DNA of 64,000 bases from Crenothrix sp043729335 (GTDB lineage: Bacteria; Pseudomonadota; Gammaproteobacteria; Methylococcales; Methylomonadaceae), in NCBI RefSeq assembly GCF_043729335.1, contig NZ_JAYTLQ010000002.1:62001-126000 (forward strand). Direction: 5' to 3'. Below, one piece after another: positions 1 through 8,937 of this stretch. The notes beneath the pieces are model-generated. The model had not been told where the DNA came from. It made no database searches and saw only the letters and a list, made by a program, of their open reading frames with translations. Every line of letters starts with the position of its first letter. Position 1 is the first letter of the stretch. A program made the position numbers and the translations under genes.

Positions 1-122
1 TCATGTTGTATTTGGTAGCGCAAGAAAGCTTCCTTGCCTTGTTTTTCAAATATGGCGTGAGATTCGTCCAGATTAAATAAGGCACGGGAGGATATGGCGA
101 CGACTAATTTTTGTTTTCTCAT
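1..122 (-). CDS. 5'-nucleotidase, cytosolic PF06189 type (N-terminal 40 residues only)
   Basis: Only the start of the gene is present; it runs off the left edge. The reverse strand from the ATG at 122 reads MRKQKLVVAISSRALFNLDE and continues SHAIFEKQGKEAFLRYQIQH. The pattern LVVAISSRALF-LDESH-IFE-G-EA-RYQI is typical of the N-terminus of the bacterial cytosolic 5'-nucleotidase family, which removes phosphate from nucleoside monophosphates. That function is family knowledge; the catalytic residues lie outside the window. The upstream gene on the same strand ends 13 nt before this start, so the two are probably co-transcribed. Confidence 0.75.
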   Translation of the reverse strand, partial: MRKQKLVVAISSRALFNLDESHAIFEKQGKEAFLRYQIQH

Positions 123-135
123 AATATTTTCGTGG

Positions 136-915
136 TTACACTAAGCCGCTAACGGCGGCAATTAAAGACAGCCCCGCTAAAAGTGCGGCGACAAGGCTAA
201 ACAGCAGTGCTTTTCTAAGGCTATTTTCAAGCGCAACGATGCGTTTTTTGTGCTGCGAGTTGATGTTATCCTGTTCGGTTTTAAATAAAATCCATTCAGA
301 ATCGTGTAGGGTTTCATTCGCGGTTGATCTGATGGTCACAGAGGTTGGGCTGCCATTATCATCATCTGCCGGTTGCAATTGAGGCAATGTATCTTCTGTT
401 TCGACTAGCAGATTTTTGACTGTGACATTATTGGGGATATATTCCTTATTTGAAGAAATTTTTTCCACTTTTGTATTGTTTTGAACTAGACTTGAGATAG
501 TTCCTACAGAGTTGTTGGATTCTGAATTATCTAAAGGGACAATGATGAGTGGGTTGCCGTTGTTATCGTCGGGAGTTGTCGTAAAAACGTCTGGTTCTGG
601 TATTAATTTTACAGGGGCGGTGTTCTTATTATCAACCCATCTGATGGGCTCAAGAGTAATAGCGGATTTTTTTTCTGCTATAGAGTCTAAAATCAATTGT
701 GAGTCGTGGAAATCATCTACGGTATGAATGTCTACCAGATGTTCGTTGCTGTTAAATAAGTGTGATTTTGTAGTGATTTCTGGCATATCGAGACTGTCGA
801 AGTCGGTGTTGACCGATAAACCGTCAATGCTATCCTCATCACTCATAATGACAGCGAAATGGGCATCAATACCATTTTTGTAATATTTTGATTTCATATC
901 GTTTAAAGATGACAT
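136..915 (-). CDS. Hypothetical tail-anchored membrane protein
   Basis: A 259-residue protein I cannot assign to a family. It has no signal peptide. About residues 1-215 are polar and rich in Asp, Asn, Ser and Thr, which suggests disorder. A charged, possibly coiled segment (about 216-234) is followed by one hydrophobic C-terminal helix (about 235-257, LLFSLVAALLAGLSLIAAV). That arrangement suggests a tail-anchored inner-membrane protein with a cytoplasmic N-terminus. It precedes the 5'-nucleotidase by 13 nt on the same strand and is divergent from gcvR. The frame is long and open with ordinary codon use, so it is probably real, but its role is unknown. Confidence 0.6.
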   Translation of the reverse strand: MSSLNDMKSKYYKNGIDAHFAVIMSDEDSIDGLSVNTDFDSLDMPEITTKSHLFNSNEHLVDIHTVDDFHDSQLILDSIAEKKSAITLEPIRWVDNKNTAPVKLIPEPDVFTTTPDDNNGNPLIIVPLDNSESNNSVGTISSLVQNNTKVEKISSNKEYIPNNVTVKNLLVETEDTLPQLQPADDDNGSPTSVTIRSTANETLHDSEWILFKTEQDNINSQHKKRIVALENSLRKALLFSLVAALLAGLSLIAAVSGLV

Positions 916-1113
916 ATTTATAGCCGTTGTTTAAGAGTAAAATAGCCCGTAGTTTTCGTTACTGTAGGGATGGGCAAGCTATACCGTATTAACATAATAG
1001 TAAGCGCAGTTTTAATATCTGTGGTTATTTTATGCCAATAAAACCTTAATGTTAGTCAAATTTTATCGATTTGATGCTAATCTATTCAAAATAAAAACTT
1101 TTAAAAAACAATA

Positions 1114-1638
1114 ATGCAACTAGCCATCACCGTTTTAGGGAATAACAAAATCAATTTTGTTGCCGAATTGCTGCCCGCTATCCGCGATTGTAATTGCAGC
1201 ATTATGGAAATTAGAACGACAAAATTAGCGCAATCGACTGCGGCTTATGTGTTGATTCAAGGTAACTGGAATCAGATCGCCAAGTTTGAAAGCACATTAG
1301 AGCTTATTCAAACCCGCTTAGAAATAAAAGTACACACATTACGTCCCGATGCGAAGGATAAAGGCAAAGATTGCATGCCGTATTCGCTGGAAACCATATC
1401 GCTGGATCGTGCGAATGTGGTCGAATCCATCACTTCTTTTTTGTATGATCGAGAGATAGAAATCGAGGAAATCACCGGCAGTTGCTATCAGGCGCCGTAT
1501 ATTCAATCTTCGGTATTTTCAACCAAATTTATTTTGCTGATTCCACCGCAATTGCATTTGCTGTCGTTGCGCGAAGAATTTTTGGATTTTTGTGATCAAT
1601 CCAATATTGATGCCATTCTTGAGCCTATTAAACGTTAG
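1114..1638 (+). CDS. gcvR: Glycine cleavage system transcriptional repressor-like protein (two ACT domains)
   Basis: 174 residues with two ACT-like halves (about 1-85 and 90-174). The N-terminus (LAITVLGNNKINFVAELLPA) matches the GcvR pattern of a small-molecule-binding ACT domain. In Escherichia coli, GcvR binds the activator GcvA and represses the glycine cleavage operon; that is family knowledge. The order gcvR then bcp, 8 nt apart here, is the same as in E. coli and supports the call. No gcvA or gcvTHP gene is in the window, so the target is inferred. No strong ribosome binding site precedes the ATG, and the 198-bp divergent upstream gap is AT-rich. Confidence 0.8.
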   Translation: MQLAITVLGNNKINFVAELLPAIRDCNCSIMEIRTTKLAQSTAAYVLIQGNWNQIAKFESTLELIQTRLEIKVHTLRPDAKDKGKDCMPYSLETISLDRANVVESITSFLYDREIEIEEITGSCYQAPYIQSSVFSTKFILLIPPQLHLLSLREEFLDFCDQSNIDAILEPIKR

Positions 1639-1646
1639 GTAATACT

Positions 1647-2120
1647 ATGTCTCATCCCGTTATCGGTACGATTATTGCTGATGTTGATTTATTAGCGACA
1701 GGCGGTAAAAACGTTAAATTGTCCGATTTTCGGGGTCAATATCTGGTGTTGTACTTTTATCCTAAAGATAATACCCCCGGTTGTACGCAACAAGGCCAGG
1801 CGTTCCGCGATAATATCGACAAATTTACCCAGCTCAACGCTGTTATTGTCGGTGTATCGCGTGATAGCGTGCGTGTGCATGAAGGTTTTAAAGGCAAACA
1901 GCAGTTTCCGTTTGATTTGCTCAGCGATAGCGATGAAGTCTTGTGCCGGTTGTTTGATGTGATCAAAATGAAAAACATGTATGGCAAACAGGTTTTGGGT
2001 ATTGAACGCAGTACTTTTTTGGTTGATCCTGACGGCGTACTGATACATGAATGGCGTAAGGTTAAAGTTAAAACGCATATTGATGAAGTATTGCAGGTTT
2101 TAAACACCGTTTCTGTATAA
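1647..2120 (+). CDS. bcp: Thioredoxin-dependent thiol peroxidase (peroxiredoxin Q/Bcp)
   Basis: 157-residue AhpC/TSA-fold protein that reduces hydrogen peroxide and organic hydroperoxides in the cytoplasm. The peroxidatic cysteine is C46 in FYPKDNTPGCTQQG. The resolving cysteine five residues later in E. coli Bcp is absent (Q51 here); the only other cysteine is C100 in DEVLCRLFDV. The protein may therefore work as a 1-Cys enzyme or use C100; this is inference. It follows gcvR by 8 nt and precedes the ychJ-like gene by 12 nt, so the three are probably one operon. Length is normal for the family. Confidence 0.93.
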   Translation: MSHPVIGTIIADVDLLATGGKNVKLSDFRGQYLVLYFYPKDNTPGCTQQGQAFRDNIDKFTQLNAVIVGVSRDSVRVHEGFKGKQQFPFDLLSDSDEVLCRLFDVIKMKNMYGKQVLGIERSTFLVDPDGVLIHEWRKVKVKTHIDEVLQVLNTVSV

Positions 2121-2132
2121 AAATAATTAATC

Positions 2133-2540
2133 ATGACAGATTGTTATTGCGGATCGGGTCAGAACTACAACGAATGTTGTGAGCCTTATCACACGGCATC
2201 TAAAATGGCGCAGACGGCAGAAGCGTTAATGCGTTCACGCTACAGTGCTTTTGTGCTGGGCAATGAAAGTTATTTATTGGCCACTTGGGATGAGGCTAAA
2301 CGCCCTTTAAGTCTTGGTCTTTCCGGTGACGGTATCATTTGGCAACGTCTTAACATTATCCGTTGCAACAAGGGGCGAGAAATTCATAAGCAAGGTACGG
2401 TTGAATTCAAAGCTTATTACCAGCAAGATGGCCATGATTTTGTACTGCATGAAATCAGCCGATTCAAAAAAAATCAAGTTGTTTGGTTCTATGTGGATGG
2501 TGCTGCGAGAATAATTCCGGGACTCGCAGCCAAAAAATGA
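2133..2540 (+). CDS. YchJ/UPF0225 family protein with SEC-C zinc motif
   Basis: 135 residues. The N-terminal CYCGSGQNYNECC is an SEC-C-type zinc-binding motif (C-x-C...C-C). It is followed by ALMRSRYSAFVLGNESYLLATW, which is diagnostic of the YchJ family with its NTF2-like fold. The biochemical role is not established. It is the last gene of the gcvR-bcp group. Downstream it faces a convergent gene across a palindromic repeat at 2561-2623. The C-terminal SEC-C motif of longer YchJ proteins is absent, as in many short members. Confidence 0.88.
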   Translation: MTDCYCGSGQNYNECCEPYHTASKMAQTAEALMRSRYSAFVLGNESYLLATWDEAKRPLSLGLSGDGIIWQRLNIIRCNKGREIHKQGTVEFKAYYQQDGHDFVLHEISRFKKNQVVWFYVDGAARIIPGLAAKK

Positions 2541-2560
2541 AATCTTGTTTTATTTAAAGA

Positions 2561-2623
2561 CCGTTCGTGGTGAGCTTGTCGAATCATGAACTACAAACCC
2601 TTCGACAAGCTCAGAGCGAACGG
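2561..2623. repeat. REP-like palindromic repeat, solo copy (probable bidirectional terminator)
   Basis: Perfect 12-bp arms GAGCTTGTCGAA (2572-2583) and TTCGACAAGCTC (2601-2612), flanked by outer CCGTTCG/CGAACGG. It sits between two convergent genes. The same core recurs twice inside the elements at 42245-42546. This type of dispersed palindrome is common in proteobacterial chromosomes. Confidence 0.85.
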
Positions 2624-2649
2624 ATATCTTCTCTTAAAGGTGGAGCCTG

Positions 2650-3633
2650 TTACGATTTTTTTCCAGAAAGCGATAGCACTTGCTGTCCAGATTTACCCAT
2701 TTCTTCCATATAATTAATTAAAGCCTCCACGTCACTGTCGTTAAGCCTTAAATTAGGCATCAGTATATGGTTGTAACGTTTGTAGAGACTAACCGCAATA
2801 GGGTCTTTTTCGGCCAGTAATTTGTCAGGAGTTTTTATCCAGCGAGCAAGCCAGGCTTTATCGCGCCGTTCTGTTATGCCTTGCAGTCCTGGGCCTAAAC
2901 CATCTTCATTACCCAGGCTATGACATGCTGCACATCGAAAGCGAAATAGGTCAGCACCTTTGCTAATTTTTGGAAGCTTATCTGCTGCCGCATAACCCGT
3001 CTGGACAGTATTATGTACAGCTTTAGTATTGGACAACGCATAACCCAACTGCCAGGCCAAAACCTTGGGTTCGTCAAAGGGTGAACGTTTCATCCATTGC
3101 CCTGTGCTTTCATTGCCGATCATAATACTGGTGTTATGATCGCTGAGCTTGCTGGCTTCTACGCTGTCTCTGAATAGACCCAATTTTTTACGCAGTAGCG
3201 TGGTGTCGGCTTTGCTTCCGGTTAGAAAACGCCAGCCTGCACCTATACCAAAGTTATCTGCATAGTTTTTCAGGGCTTTAGGAGTATCGTGGTCAGGGTC
3301 AATGCTGATGGAATAAAAGAAAATATCCTTGCCCATGCGCTCAGCCAATAAGCGTTGTACCCGTAATAAACTGGCAGTTTCCAGTGGACATGAATCACCG
3401 CAATGGGTAAAAATGAAATTGATGACGACGATTTTACCCTTAATCAGGTCATCATAAAAATGCACGGTTTTACCATCCTGGTCGACTAGTTTGGTATTAG
3501 TGAAATAATCTCCATTCCAGGGAGAACCCTCGGGCGCAGCCCAAGAAGGACTACCCCCAAAGACAATAGCGCTTATGAACACGGTGAATATAAGCCATTT
3601 CCTCCAATACCCCATCACGCTATGTGTTTTCAT
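2650..3633 (-). CDS. Sco1/SenC-type copper chaperone fused to a cytochrome c domain
   Basis: 327 residues with an N-terminal signal or anchor (about 13-32, ending SPSWAA). The Sco domain (about 40-195) has the copper ligands C78 and C82 in THCGDSCPLE and H166 in LSDHNTSIMIG. The class I cytochrome c domain (about 222-318) has CAACH at 234-238 and the probable axial Met in HILMPNL (M292). Sco proteins hand copper to, or set the thiol state of, copper sites in the periplasm. The fused haem suggests the thiol/copper chemistry is linked to electron transfer (inference). It is the last of five minus-strand genes and lies 17 nt after the multicopper oxidase gene, its likely client. Confidence 0.9.
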   Translation of the reverse strand: MKTHSVMGYWRKWLIFTVFISAIVFGGSPSWAAPEGSPWNGDYFTNTKLVDQDGKTVHFYDDLIKGKIVVINFIFTHCGDSCPLETASLLRVQRLLAERMGKDIFFYSISIDPDHDTPKALKNYADNFGIGAGWRFLTGSKADTTLLRKKLGLFRDSVEASKLSDHNTSIMIGNESTGQWMKRSPFDEPKVLAWQLGYALSNTKAVHNTVQTGYAAADKLPKISKGADLFRFRCAACHSLGNEDGLGPGLQGITERRDKAWLARWIKTPDKLLAEKDPIAVSLYKRYNHILMPNLRLNDSDVEALINYMEEMGKSGQQVLSLSGKKS

Positions 3634-3650
3634 TGTTTTTCTCCTTTGCC

Positions 3651-6173
3651 TTACGGTAGCTTAAATGCTTTCTTGGCAGCCACATCACCGATTTTAGCCG
3701 TCGGCAATAATATACTGGGATCGTATTTAACCCCATCCCATTCTGGCATCGGTGTGGGTATTGCTATGGTTTGCCCAGGGCGTTGAATATCCCAGCGTAG
3801 CAGCATAGCCTTATCCTCATGCTGGGTATTATGACAATGCTCTACATAAGTCCCCGCAAATTCCCTAAAACGAATCGCCATATCCACACTTGCAGTGCTG
3901 TCTGCCAGAGGTCCGATACGGTAAACGTCTTTACGGGCGTATTTTTCCCAAGGTGGCGGCGCTTTACCACCACGGTAGAGGATTTGGCCTTCTTCAAAAT
4001 GGATGTGTACCGGATGACTCCAACCTAAACCACCCAGTTTGATATGCCATATCTCCGGTTTACCTAAATCAGTTGGATTCGCTGGAAGATTTGGTGCCGC
4101 TGAAATCCGGTGTGGATCCGCAGATAACCCTCCAGCACCATCGGTTTTAATAGTCCAAGGTGTCGCATCTGTACCACTGGATCTACCAAACTCGAATGTC
4201 CTATGCACGGCGGCTTGCAGTTCCTGGGTGGTTGGCCTATTCAGTGGAATCATTTGTTTTTTGCCCTCCACATAATCGGCTGGATTCATGCTCATATCAG
4301 TGCCGCTATAGCTCTTTACTCGGAACTCCAGGAACTTGCCAACGCCTGGATCGCCATTTTTACCGTCTGCTTTATACCTTCCGCTAATGACATCTGCTAA
4401 AGCAACCACCCTGTTTGGCCCTAATCCACTGACATGCTCCAGCAAATTAACCAAGTACAGTTTTTTGCCTTCCATGCCTTTAAAGTCAATTACCATGTCG
4501 TAGCGCTCGGCTATGCCTTGCTCAGGCCAAGCGCCCTCAGCAGAAGCGGCATTAGGAAATGGTACAGTATGTTGCATAAGGTTGCCGTCGTTAGCAACCA
4601 TGTAAGAGGGGACAACTTTTCCCGTTTCATCGACAACGGCTATTTTAAAATAACGCGAAACACTGCCATCTAATATGCGGAAGCGGTAACGGCGGGCACG
4701 GACATCAAGGTAGGGCTTATAAACCCAGTTGACGGTAATGCGGTCACCTAGGTAGCCATCGGTGTTAAAAATGTTGAATTTAAGCTGGCCGTTTTTATCC
4801 CAAGCCTTGTCAGCAATCACTAGATTGACGTCATAATCACGGTTGCCCCAGTCAAGACCTGTACCACTCGGCAGGCACAAATTTGCCGCCGTAGGATTGG
4901 CGTAATGACAAGCGTAGCCTGGTTTATCATTACCATTGGCTTGATCCAGATTTTCAGGTTCGCGGCCACGATCAATTGCGCTGTAATAGTTCATCATGGC
5001 CGCATTGCCTTTGTAGACATTTTGCGCGGTGTAATCCAACATGTGGTCATGAAACCAATGGGTACTCATGGTTTCATGCCAGTCGCCAGGGACTTGCGTG
5101 ATGCCGCCATGACCATCAGGTGCCCCAGTCCGAAGATCAGTTGCCCCAGTATTGATACTGTCATGCCCTGCTAATACCATCGGCCAATGGTAGTCATAAA
5201 ACTGGCCAGGATAAGAGTAAGCATGCATAAAACCATCGCTTTCGGCAGGGTTATGGCCATTGTGTTCATGCGTGGAGATGGTGTGCATACCAAAGCCGTT
5301 GTTGGCGGCAACATCAATCGGCAGCGCATTATAATGGCGGAACAATAGGGTTTCGCCATAGCGTGCCATGAGCAACTTAGGTGGCAGCGTACCGTCAAAA
5401 GTCCAAACCGAATTGGGTTTTTGCACGGGTAAGTTGGGGTGCATTTTTATTTCAATGCCTGCCGTCGTATTACCGGGCAAACAATACAGGCCGCTGTCTG
5501 GTGCGCCACATACACCATCCTTATTAGGCGCAAACTCACCGACTTTGTATTCATGTAATTGTCGCTTGTCGCGCATGCCGCCGTTAACGCGCGCCCCGGC
5601 CTGTGCCGATTGAAAATAGGCTTGTGCCGGAAAATCTTCCCAGCGTTGGTGGGCAAACCATTCCCCAGCTGGACGGGCATCGCCTGGCGTAGGCGTTTGA
5701 TCAGACAAGCCAACACAAGCCCGTACTTGCGTTTCCCACGCATTAGCTAGCGTTTCATCTGTCGCACGAGTTGGGGCAGGATAGAGGTCTTCCTTTAAAA
5801 AATAATCCAAGGCTGCGCCGTCTGGTGCATTCTTGCAAACAGCAGTAGGGTCAGTTGGATTTTCGACAGGTTGCGGCAAGCTCATTGGAGTAGCGGGTGA
5901 ACTTGACATGTTTTTAAGGCCAAATTCTTCAAACATCAGCATCTTGGCAGTAAATTCTGTTGCACAAACACCATTAATACACAGAGGGCTGGATACAGGA
6001 ATGGGGTTAATACCGCTTTCTGTGGGTATATTAAATGCTGCTTGTGCGGGTATTGCAGACAAAAAATAGCCAGACAGTGCTGCAATGGCCATAGCCAATC
6101 TGGATAAGTTATGGGGTTTATACGTAAGTATTCCAGCGCGTCTCTGTAGGCTGAAGTTGATTGTTTTGTTCAT
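3651..6173 (-). CDS. Large secreted multicopper oxidase, CotA/MoxA-like
   Basis: 840 residues with a signal peptide (about 22-46, ending IPAQAA). All four copper-binding motifs are visible: H302-E-H304, H372 with H375-D-H377, HPVHIH at 720-725, and HCHNTQHEDKAM at 779-790. The last includes the type 1 Cys780 and an axial Met790. The motif HNPAESDGF after the first site and the HCH-x3-HED-x2-M pattern resemble CotA and other large bacterial laccases, some of which oxidise Mn(II). The substrate cannot be read from the sequence. About 200 extra residues with several cysteines (C65, C70, C113, C153) precede the first cupredoxin domain. A Sco-cytochrome c gene follows, and three exported proteins are encoded upstream on the same strand. 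Confidence 0.92.
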   Translation of the reverse strand: MNKTINFSLQRRAGILTYKPHNLSRLAMAIAALSGYFLSAIPAQAAFNIPTESGINPIPVSSPLCINGVCATEFTAKMLMFEEFGLKNMSSSPATPMSLPQPVENPTDPTAVCKNAPDGAALDYFLKEDLYPAPTRATDETLANAWETQVRACVGLSDQTPTPGDARPAGEWFAHQRWEDFPAQAYFQSAQAGARVNGGMRDKRQLHEYKVGEFAPNKDGVCGAPDSGLYCLPGNTTAGIEIKMHPNLPVQKPNSVWTFDGTLPPKLLMARYGETLLFRHYNALPIDVAANNGFGMHTISTHEHNGHNPAESDGFMHAYSYPGQFYDYHWPMVLAGHDSINTGATDLRTGAPDGHGGITQVPGDWHETMSTHWFHDHMLDYTAQNVYKGNAAMMNYYSAIDRGREPENLDQANGNDKPGYACHYANPTAANLCLPSGTGLDWGNRDYDVNLVIADKAWDKNGQLKFNIFNTDGYLGDRITVNWVYKPYLDVRARRYRFRILDGSVSRYFKIAVVDETGKVVPSYMVANDGNLMQHTVPFPNAASAEGAWPEQGIAERYDMVIDFKGMEGKKLYLVNLLEHVSGLGPNRVVALADVISGRYKADGKNGDPGVGKFLEFRVKSYSGTDMSMNPADYVEGKKQMIPLNRPTTQELQAAVHRTFEFGRSSGTDATPWTIKTDGAGGLSADPHRISAAPNLPANPTDLGKPEIWHIKLGGLGWSHPVHIHFEEGQILYRGGKAPPPWEKYARKDVYRIGPLADSTASVDMAIRFREFAGTYVEHCHNTQHEDKAMLLRWDIQRPGQTIAIPTPMPEWDGVKYDPSILLPTAKIGDVAAKKAFKLP

Positions 6174-6309
6174 GACACAATCCTCTTTAATAAAGATTTA
6201 AAATGCTGCACTGGAGCGTGTACCTAGTGCAAACGTTGTTATTCAATTCAAATTACTCGGCTAGAAAAATTAGCTTTTCAACAAAACCGAGGTATTGCCA
6301 GGCAGCCAA

Positions 6310-6326
6310 CCGGTAATTGATACCGG
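6310..6326. promoter_or_regulatory. Short dyad upstream of the multicopper oxidase gene
   Basis: CCGGTA and TACCGG arms with a 5-nt spacer lie in the 192-bp gap between the HAF/HYR gene and the multicopper oxidase gene. It could be an operator or the stem of an RNA hairpin. No U-tract follows on the minus strand, so an operator is slightly favoured. This rests on symmetry only. Confidence 0.3.
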
Positions 6327-6365
6327 TATGGCGGTTTAACTTAACGACATTAAAATACGATGCTG

Positions 6366-8927
6366 CTACTGAACGTTGACAACAATATTCTCCTTAATAG
6401 TACCAACAGTAGATCGCAAGCTGATGGGTGTCTTGCAAGCCGGGCCAGGTTTAGCCGAAAACGACCATGCCCCAGCCGATACCTGAACAGACGTACCTAA
6501 TCTGTTACTGGTTAAATCAACTGGAACAGTGGACGTTAAATATAGCTGGATTCTGTTGTTAGTTGAGACAGTGCTGGTTCCCCGTACTGACCATTCACCA
6601 GATGTGCTGCTCTTAACCTTACAAATAGCTGTCGAAGCAGGCACATTGATTGTTTCGGTAACCGGGGCATTAACCGTCACCTGTTGAATGCAGGTTGATG
6701 GTGTAGTGTTACCGGCTTGATCTCTAGCTATCCAGGTTACCGAAGTTGTTCCAAGGGGCAGCGTGCCAGCGGGTGTACGGGTAACAACAGCTGCTGACAA
6801 GTTGTCAGTTGCAGTGGGTGTGGTTACAGTAGCGGGTGATATCAGGGTAACTGCTGCAGGGCAAGTGAAGCTAGGCGCTAGCGTGTCGATATTTATTAGT
6901 TGTGTGTTTACCGTTGCAGTGCCTCCTGCACTGGTCGCTGTGCAAGCACGGGTTTGCCCTATGCCGTTGGTTGAAATAACCACTGATGGACATGCAGGTG
7001 AAGTAATTGCCGATTGGGCGTCAGTGGCGCTCCAGGACACGGTAACCGGACCAATAAACCAGCCGTTTTGGCCCATAGTACCGGTCACGGTGGGTGTGAT
7101 TACAGGGGGTGTGGTGTCGGGTGCTGCCAAGACAGTCACTACAAAGCTCGCGCTTTTGCTGTTGCCAGCGTTATCAGTAGCAGAGCAGGTTATTGTGTTA
7201 GCGCCGATAGGTAAGGTGGCACCAGACGCTGGCAAACAGCTTACAACTCCATTGACACCTGAGAAAGTATCTGTTGCTGTTGGCAAAGTGTAATTTACCG
7301 TTGCACCTGTTGGACTGCTTGCTTGTTGGGTGAATGCTGCTGGAACACCTACCAATACAGGCGCAACAGTATCTACTTTGATAACAGAAGTGACGACAGG
7401 GGTTGATGTGCCACCTGCACTGGTCGCTATACACGAAAAGGTTTGTCCCGCAGGGGCTGTGTTAGCGACTGCTGGCACATTTGTACACCCCACCCTGGAT
7501 GAAATAGCCGATTGTGCATCCGTGACTGTCCAGGTTACGCTCGGCGACACCAAATACCAACCGGATGCACTAGGTGAAACGGGTGCAATAGCAACACTGA
7601 CGACTGGCGGCGTATTGTCACCACCGACAGTCACTAACTGCGTACAAGTCGCTGCATTACCGTTAGCGTCAGTTGCAGTCCACACGACGGTCGTGTCGCC
7701 ATTCGGGAAGGGCGTAGGCCGGTTATTGGTGATAGCTGGCGCTGTATCCAGGTTATCCTGGGCTATCGCCGTACCTATACCAATCGGTTGTGCGCCCGTT
7801 GTAGTAATTGTTGCAGGACAGGTTATCGTTGGTTTTACTGTGTCAGGTGTCAATAGGAAGGCGTGGGGTTCCACCCGATTGAGATTGTTAACGGTATCGA
7901 CTTTTGTCAAAGTGCCGATGCCGACAATCTGTCCTGCATCATTAATAGCGCGGGCTTCAGACAACGCCCAACCCGTATTGGGTAAAATCAGTCCATTGAG
8001 GTCTGCCAGGGTTGTTCCGGTCTTGCGGATAATGGCACGCTTTGTCACACCACTCGCCGTAGTCGAATATCCAACTACATCATCATTTGAGTTGATGTCA
8101 AGACCCGCCGTATGGGTGCTGGTGGCGGTCAAAGTGCCCAAATCAACCATGCCTTGGCCTGATTGCCAGATGAAGCCCCGAAACTGGGCATCATTAGCGT
8201 TACTGGAAATGCCCGTTATATGCCCCAATGCGTTAATGCCATAAGCCTCACTATAAGAACCTCCCAAGGTGCCTAAATCCAAGCGCGACGCAGCATCGTA
8301 AGGCGCTACCCAACGGATGGCATGAGTAAGGCCGCTGGCATTCTCGGCATAGCCAACAACTTGGCCATTAATATTGATGTCATTGCCTTGGCTATTAGAA
8401 CCACCCAATGTACCTAAATCCGTCGGTGACGTAACCAGCGAAGTCGGCCAAATGACACCATGCTCGGAGGTATCTCCTGTTACGCTTGCCGCACCGCTCA
8501 TAACACCATTATCATTGATGGCGGTGGCACGGCTTCTTGTACCGCCGAGCGTAGATAATGACGACATGGCGTTCACGTTCCAGACGAAGCCGCGACTGGC
8601 TGCATCCCCGGTTATTTGCGAGTTGCCAATGACTTGTCCGGCACTATTAATGCCCAAAGCCATTGCATGTGTACCGCCCAGTGTGCCAAGGTCAAGATTT
8701 ACACCGCTTTGCCAAAGGAATGGATGTAGCGCAGAATTGGCGGCGAAATGAGAATAACCGACTATCTGTCCTGATTCGTTGATAGCTGCACCGTTACTGT
8801 AAATACCACCGAGCGTACCCAGATCGGTAATGATATATTGGGGCGCGGCGTGTAAAGTGCCAAACGGCAAACCTAAGGCGAGCGGAATCGCCAACAGGTT
8901 TCTAATCGTGATTGTTAATGTTTTCAT
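6366..8927 (-). CDS. Exported HAF-repeat/HYR-domain protein
   Basis: 853 residues with a signal peptide (cleavage near LHAAPQ, about 28). Residues about 33-350 hold six clear HAF repeats (LGTLGG...S.A..IN..GQ..G.S) and one degenerate seventh, which would suit a seven-bladed propeller (inference). Residues about 365-745 hold HYR-like immunoglobulin domains (ITCPATIT..., TWTVTDAQSAISS..., YTLPTATDTFSGV...), typical of adhesion or surface proteins. The last ~100 residues form another small beta domain with paired cysteines (ICKVKSS...PACKTP). No membrane anchor or sorting signal is seen at the C-terminus. The gene ends 192 bp before the multicopper oxidase gene and starts 10 nt after the preceding unknown gene. 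Confidence 0.82.
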   Translation of the reverse strand: MKTLTITIRNLLAIPLALGLPFGTLHAAPQYIITDLGTLGGIYSNGAAINESGQIVGYSHFAANSALHPFLWQSGVNLDLGTLGGTHAMALGINSAGQVIGNSQITGDAASRGFVWNVNAMSSLSTLGGTRSRATAINDNGVMSGAASVTGDTSEHGVIWPTSLVTSPTDLGTLGGSNSQGNDININGQVVGYAENASGLTHAIRWVAPYDAASRLDLGTLGGSYSEAYGINALGHITGISSNANDAQFRGFIWQSGQGMVDLGTLTATSTHTAGLDINSNDDVVGYSTTASGVTKRAIIRKTGTTLADLNGLILPNTGWALSEARAINDAGQIVGIGTLTKVDTVNNLNRVEPHAFLLTPDTVKPTITCPATITTTGAQPIGIGTAIAQDNLDTAPAITNNRPTPFPNGDTTVVWTATDANGNAATCTQLVTVGGDNTPPVVSVAIAPVSPSASGWYLVSPSVTWTVTDAQSAISSRVGCTNVPAVANTAPAGQTFSCIATSAGGTSTPVVTSVIKVDTVAPVLVGVPAAFTQQASSPTGATVNYTLPTATDTFSGVNGVVSCLPASGATLPIGANTITCSATDNAGNSKSASFVVTVLAAPDTTPPVITPTVTGTMGQNGWFIGPVTVSWSATDAQSAITSPACPSVVISTNGIGQTRACTATSAGGTATVNTQLINIDTLAPSFTCPAAVTLISPATVTTPTATDNLSAAVVTRTPAGTLPLGTTSVTWIARDQAGNTTPSTCIQQVTVNAPVTETINVPASTAICKVKSSTSGEWSVRGTSTVSTNNRIQLYLTSTVPVDLTSNRLGTSVQVSAGAWSFSAKPGPACKTPISLRSTVGTIKENIVVNVQ

Positions 8928-8937
8928 GATCGCGCTC

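Noticed and set aside
6763..7293. 176-codon plus-strand frame antisense to the same gene
   Set aside because: Same reason: a low-complexity shadow of the repeated HYR domains.
7330..8244. 304-codon plus-strand open frame inside the HAF/HYR gene
   Set aside because: It is antisense to a long gene with clear HAF and HYR repeats; its Val/Ala/Pro-rich translation is what the repeats give on the other strand, and no ribosome binding site precedes it.
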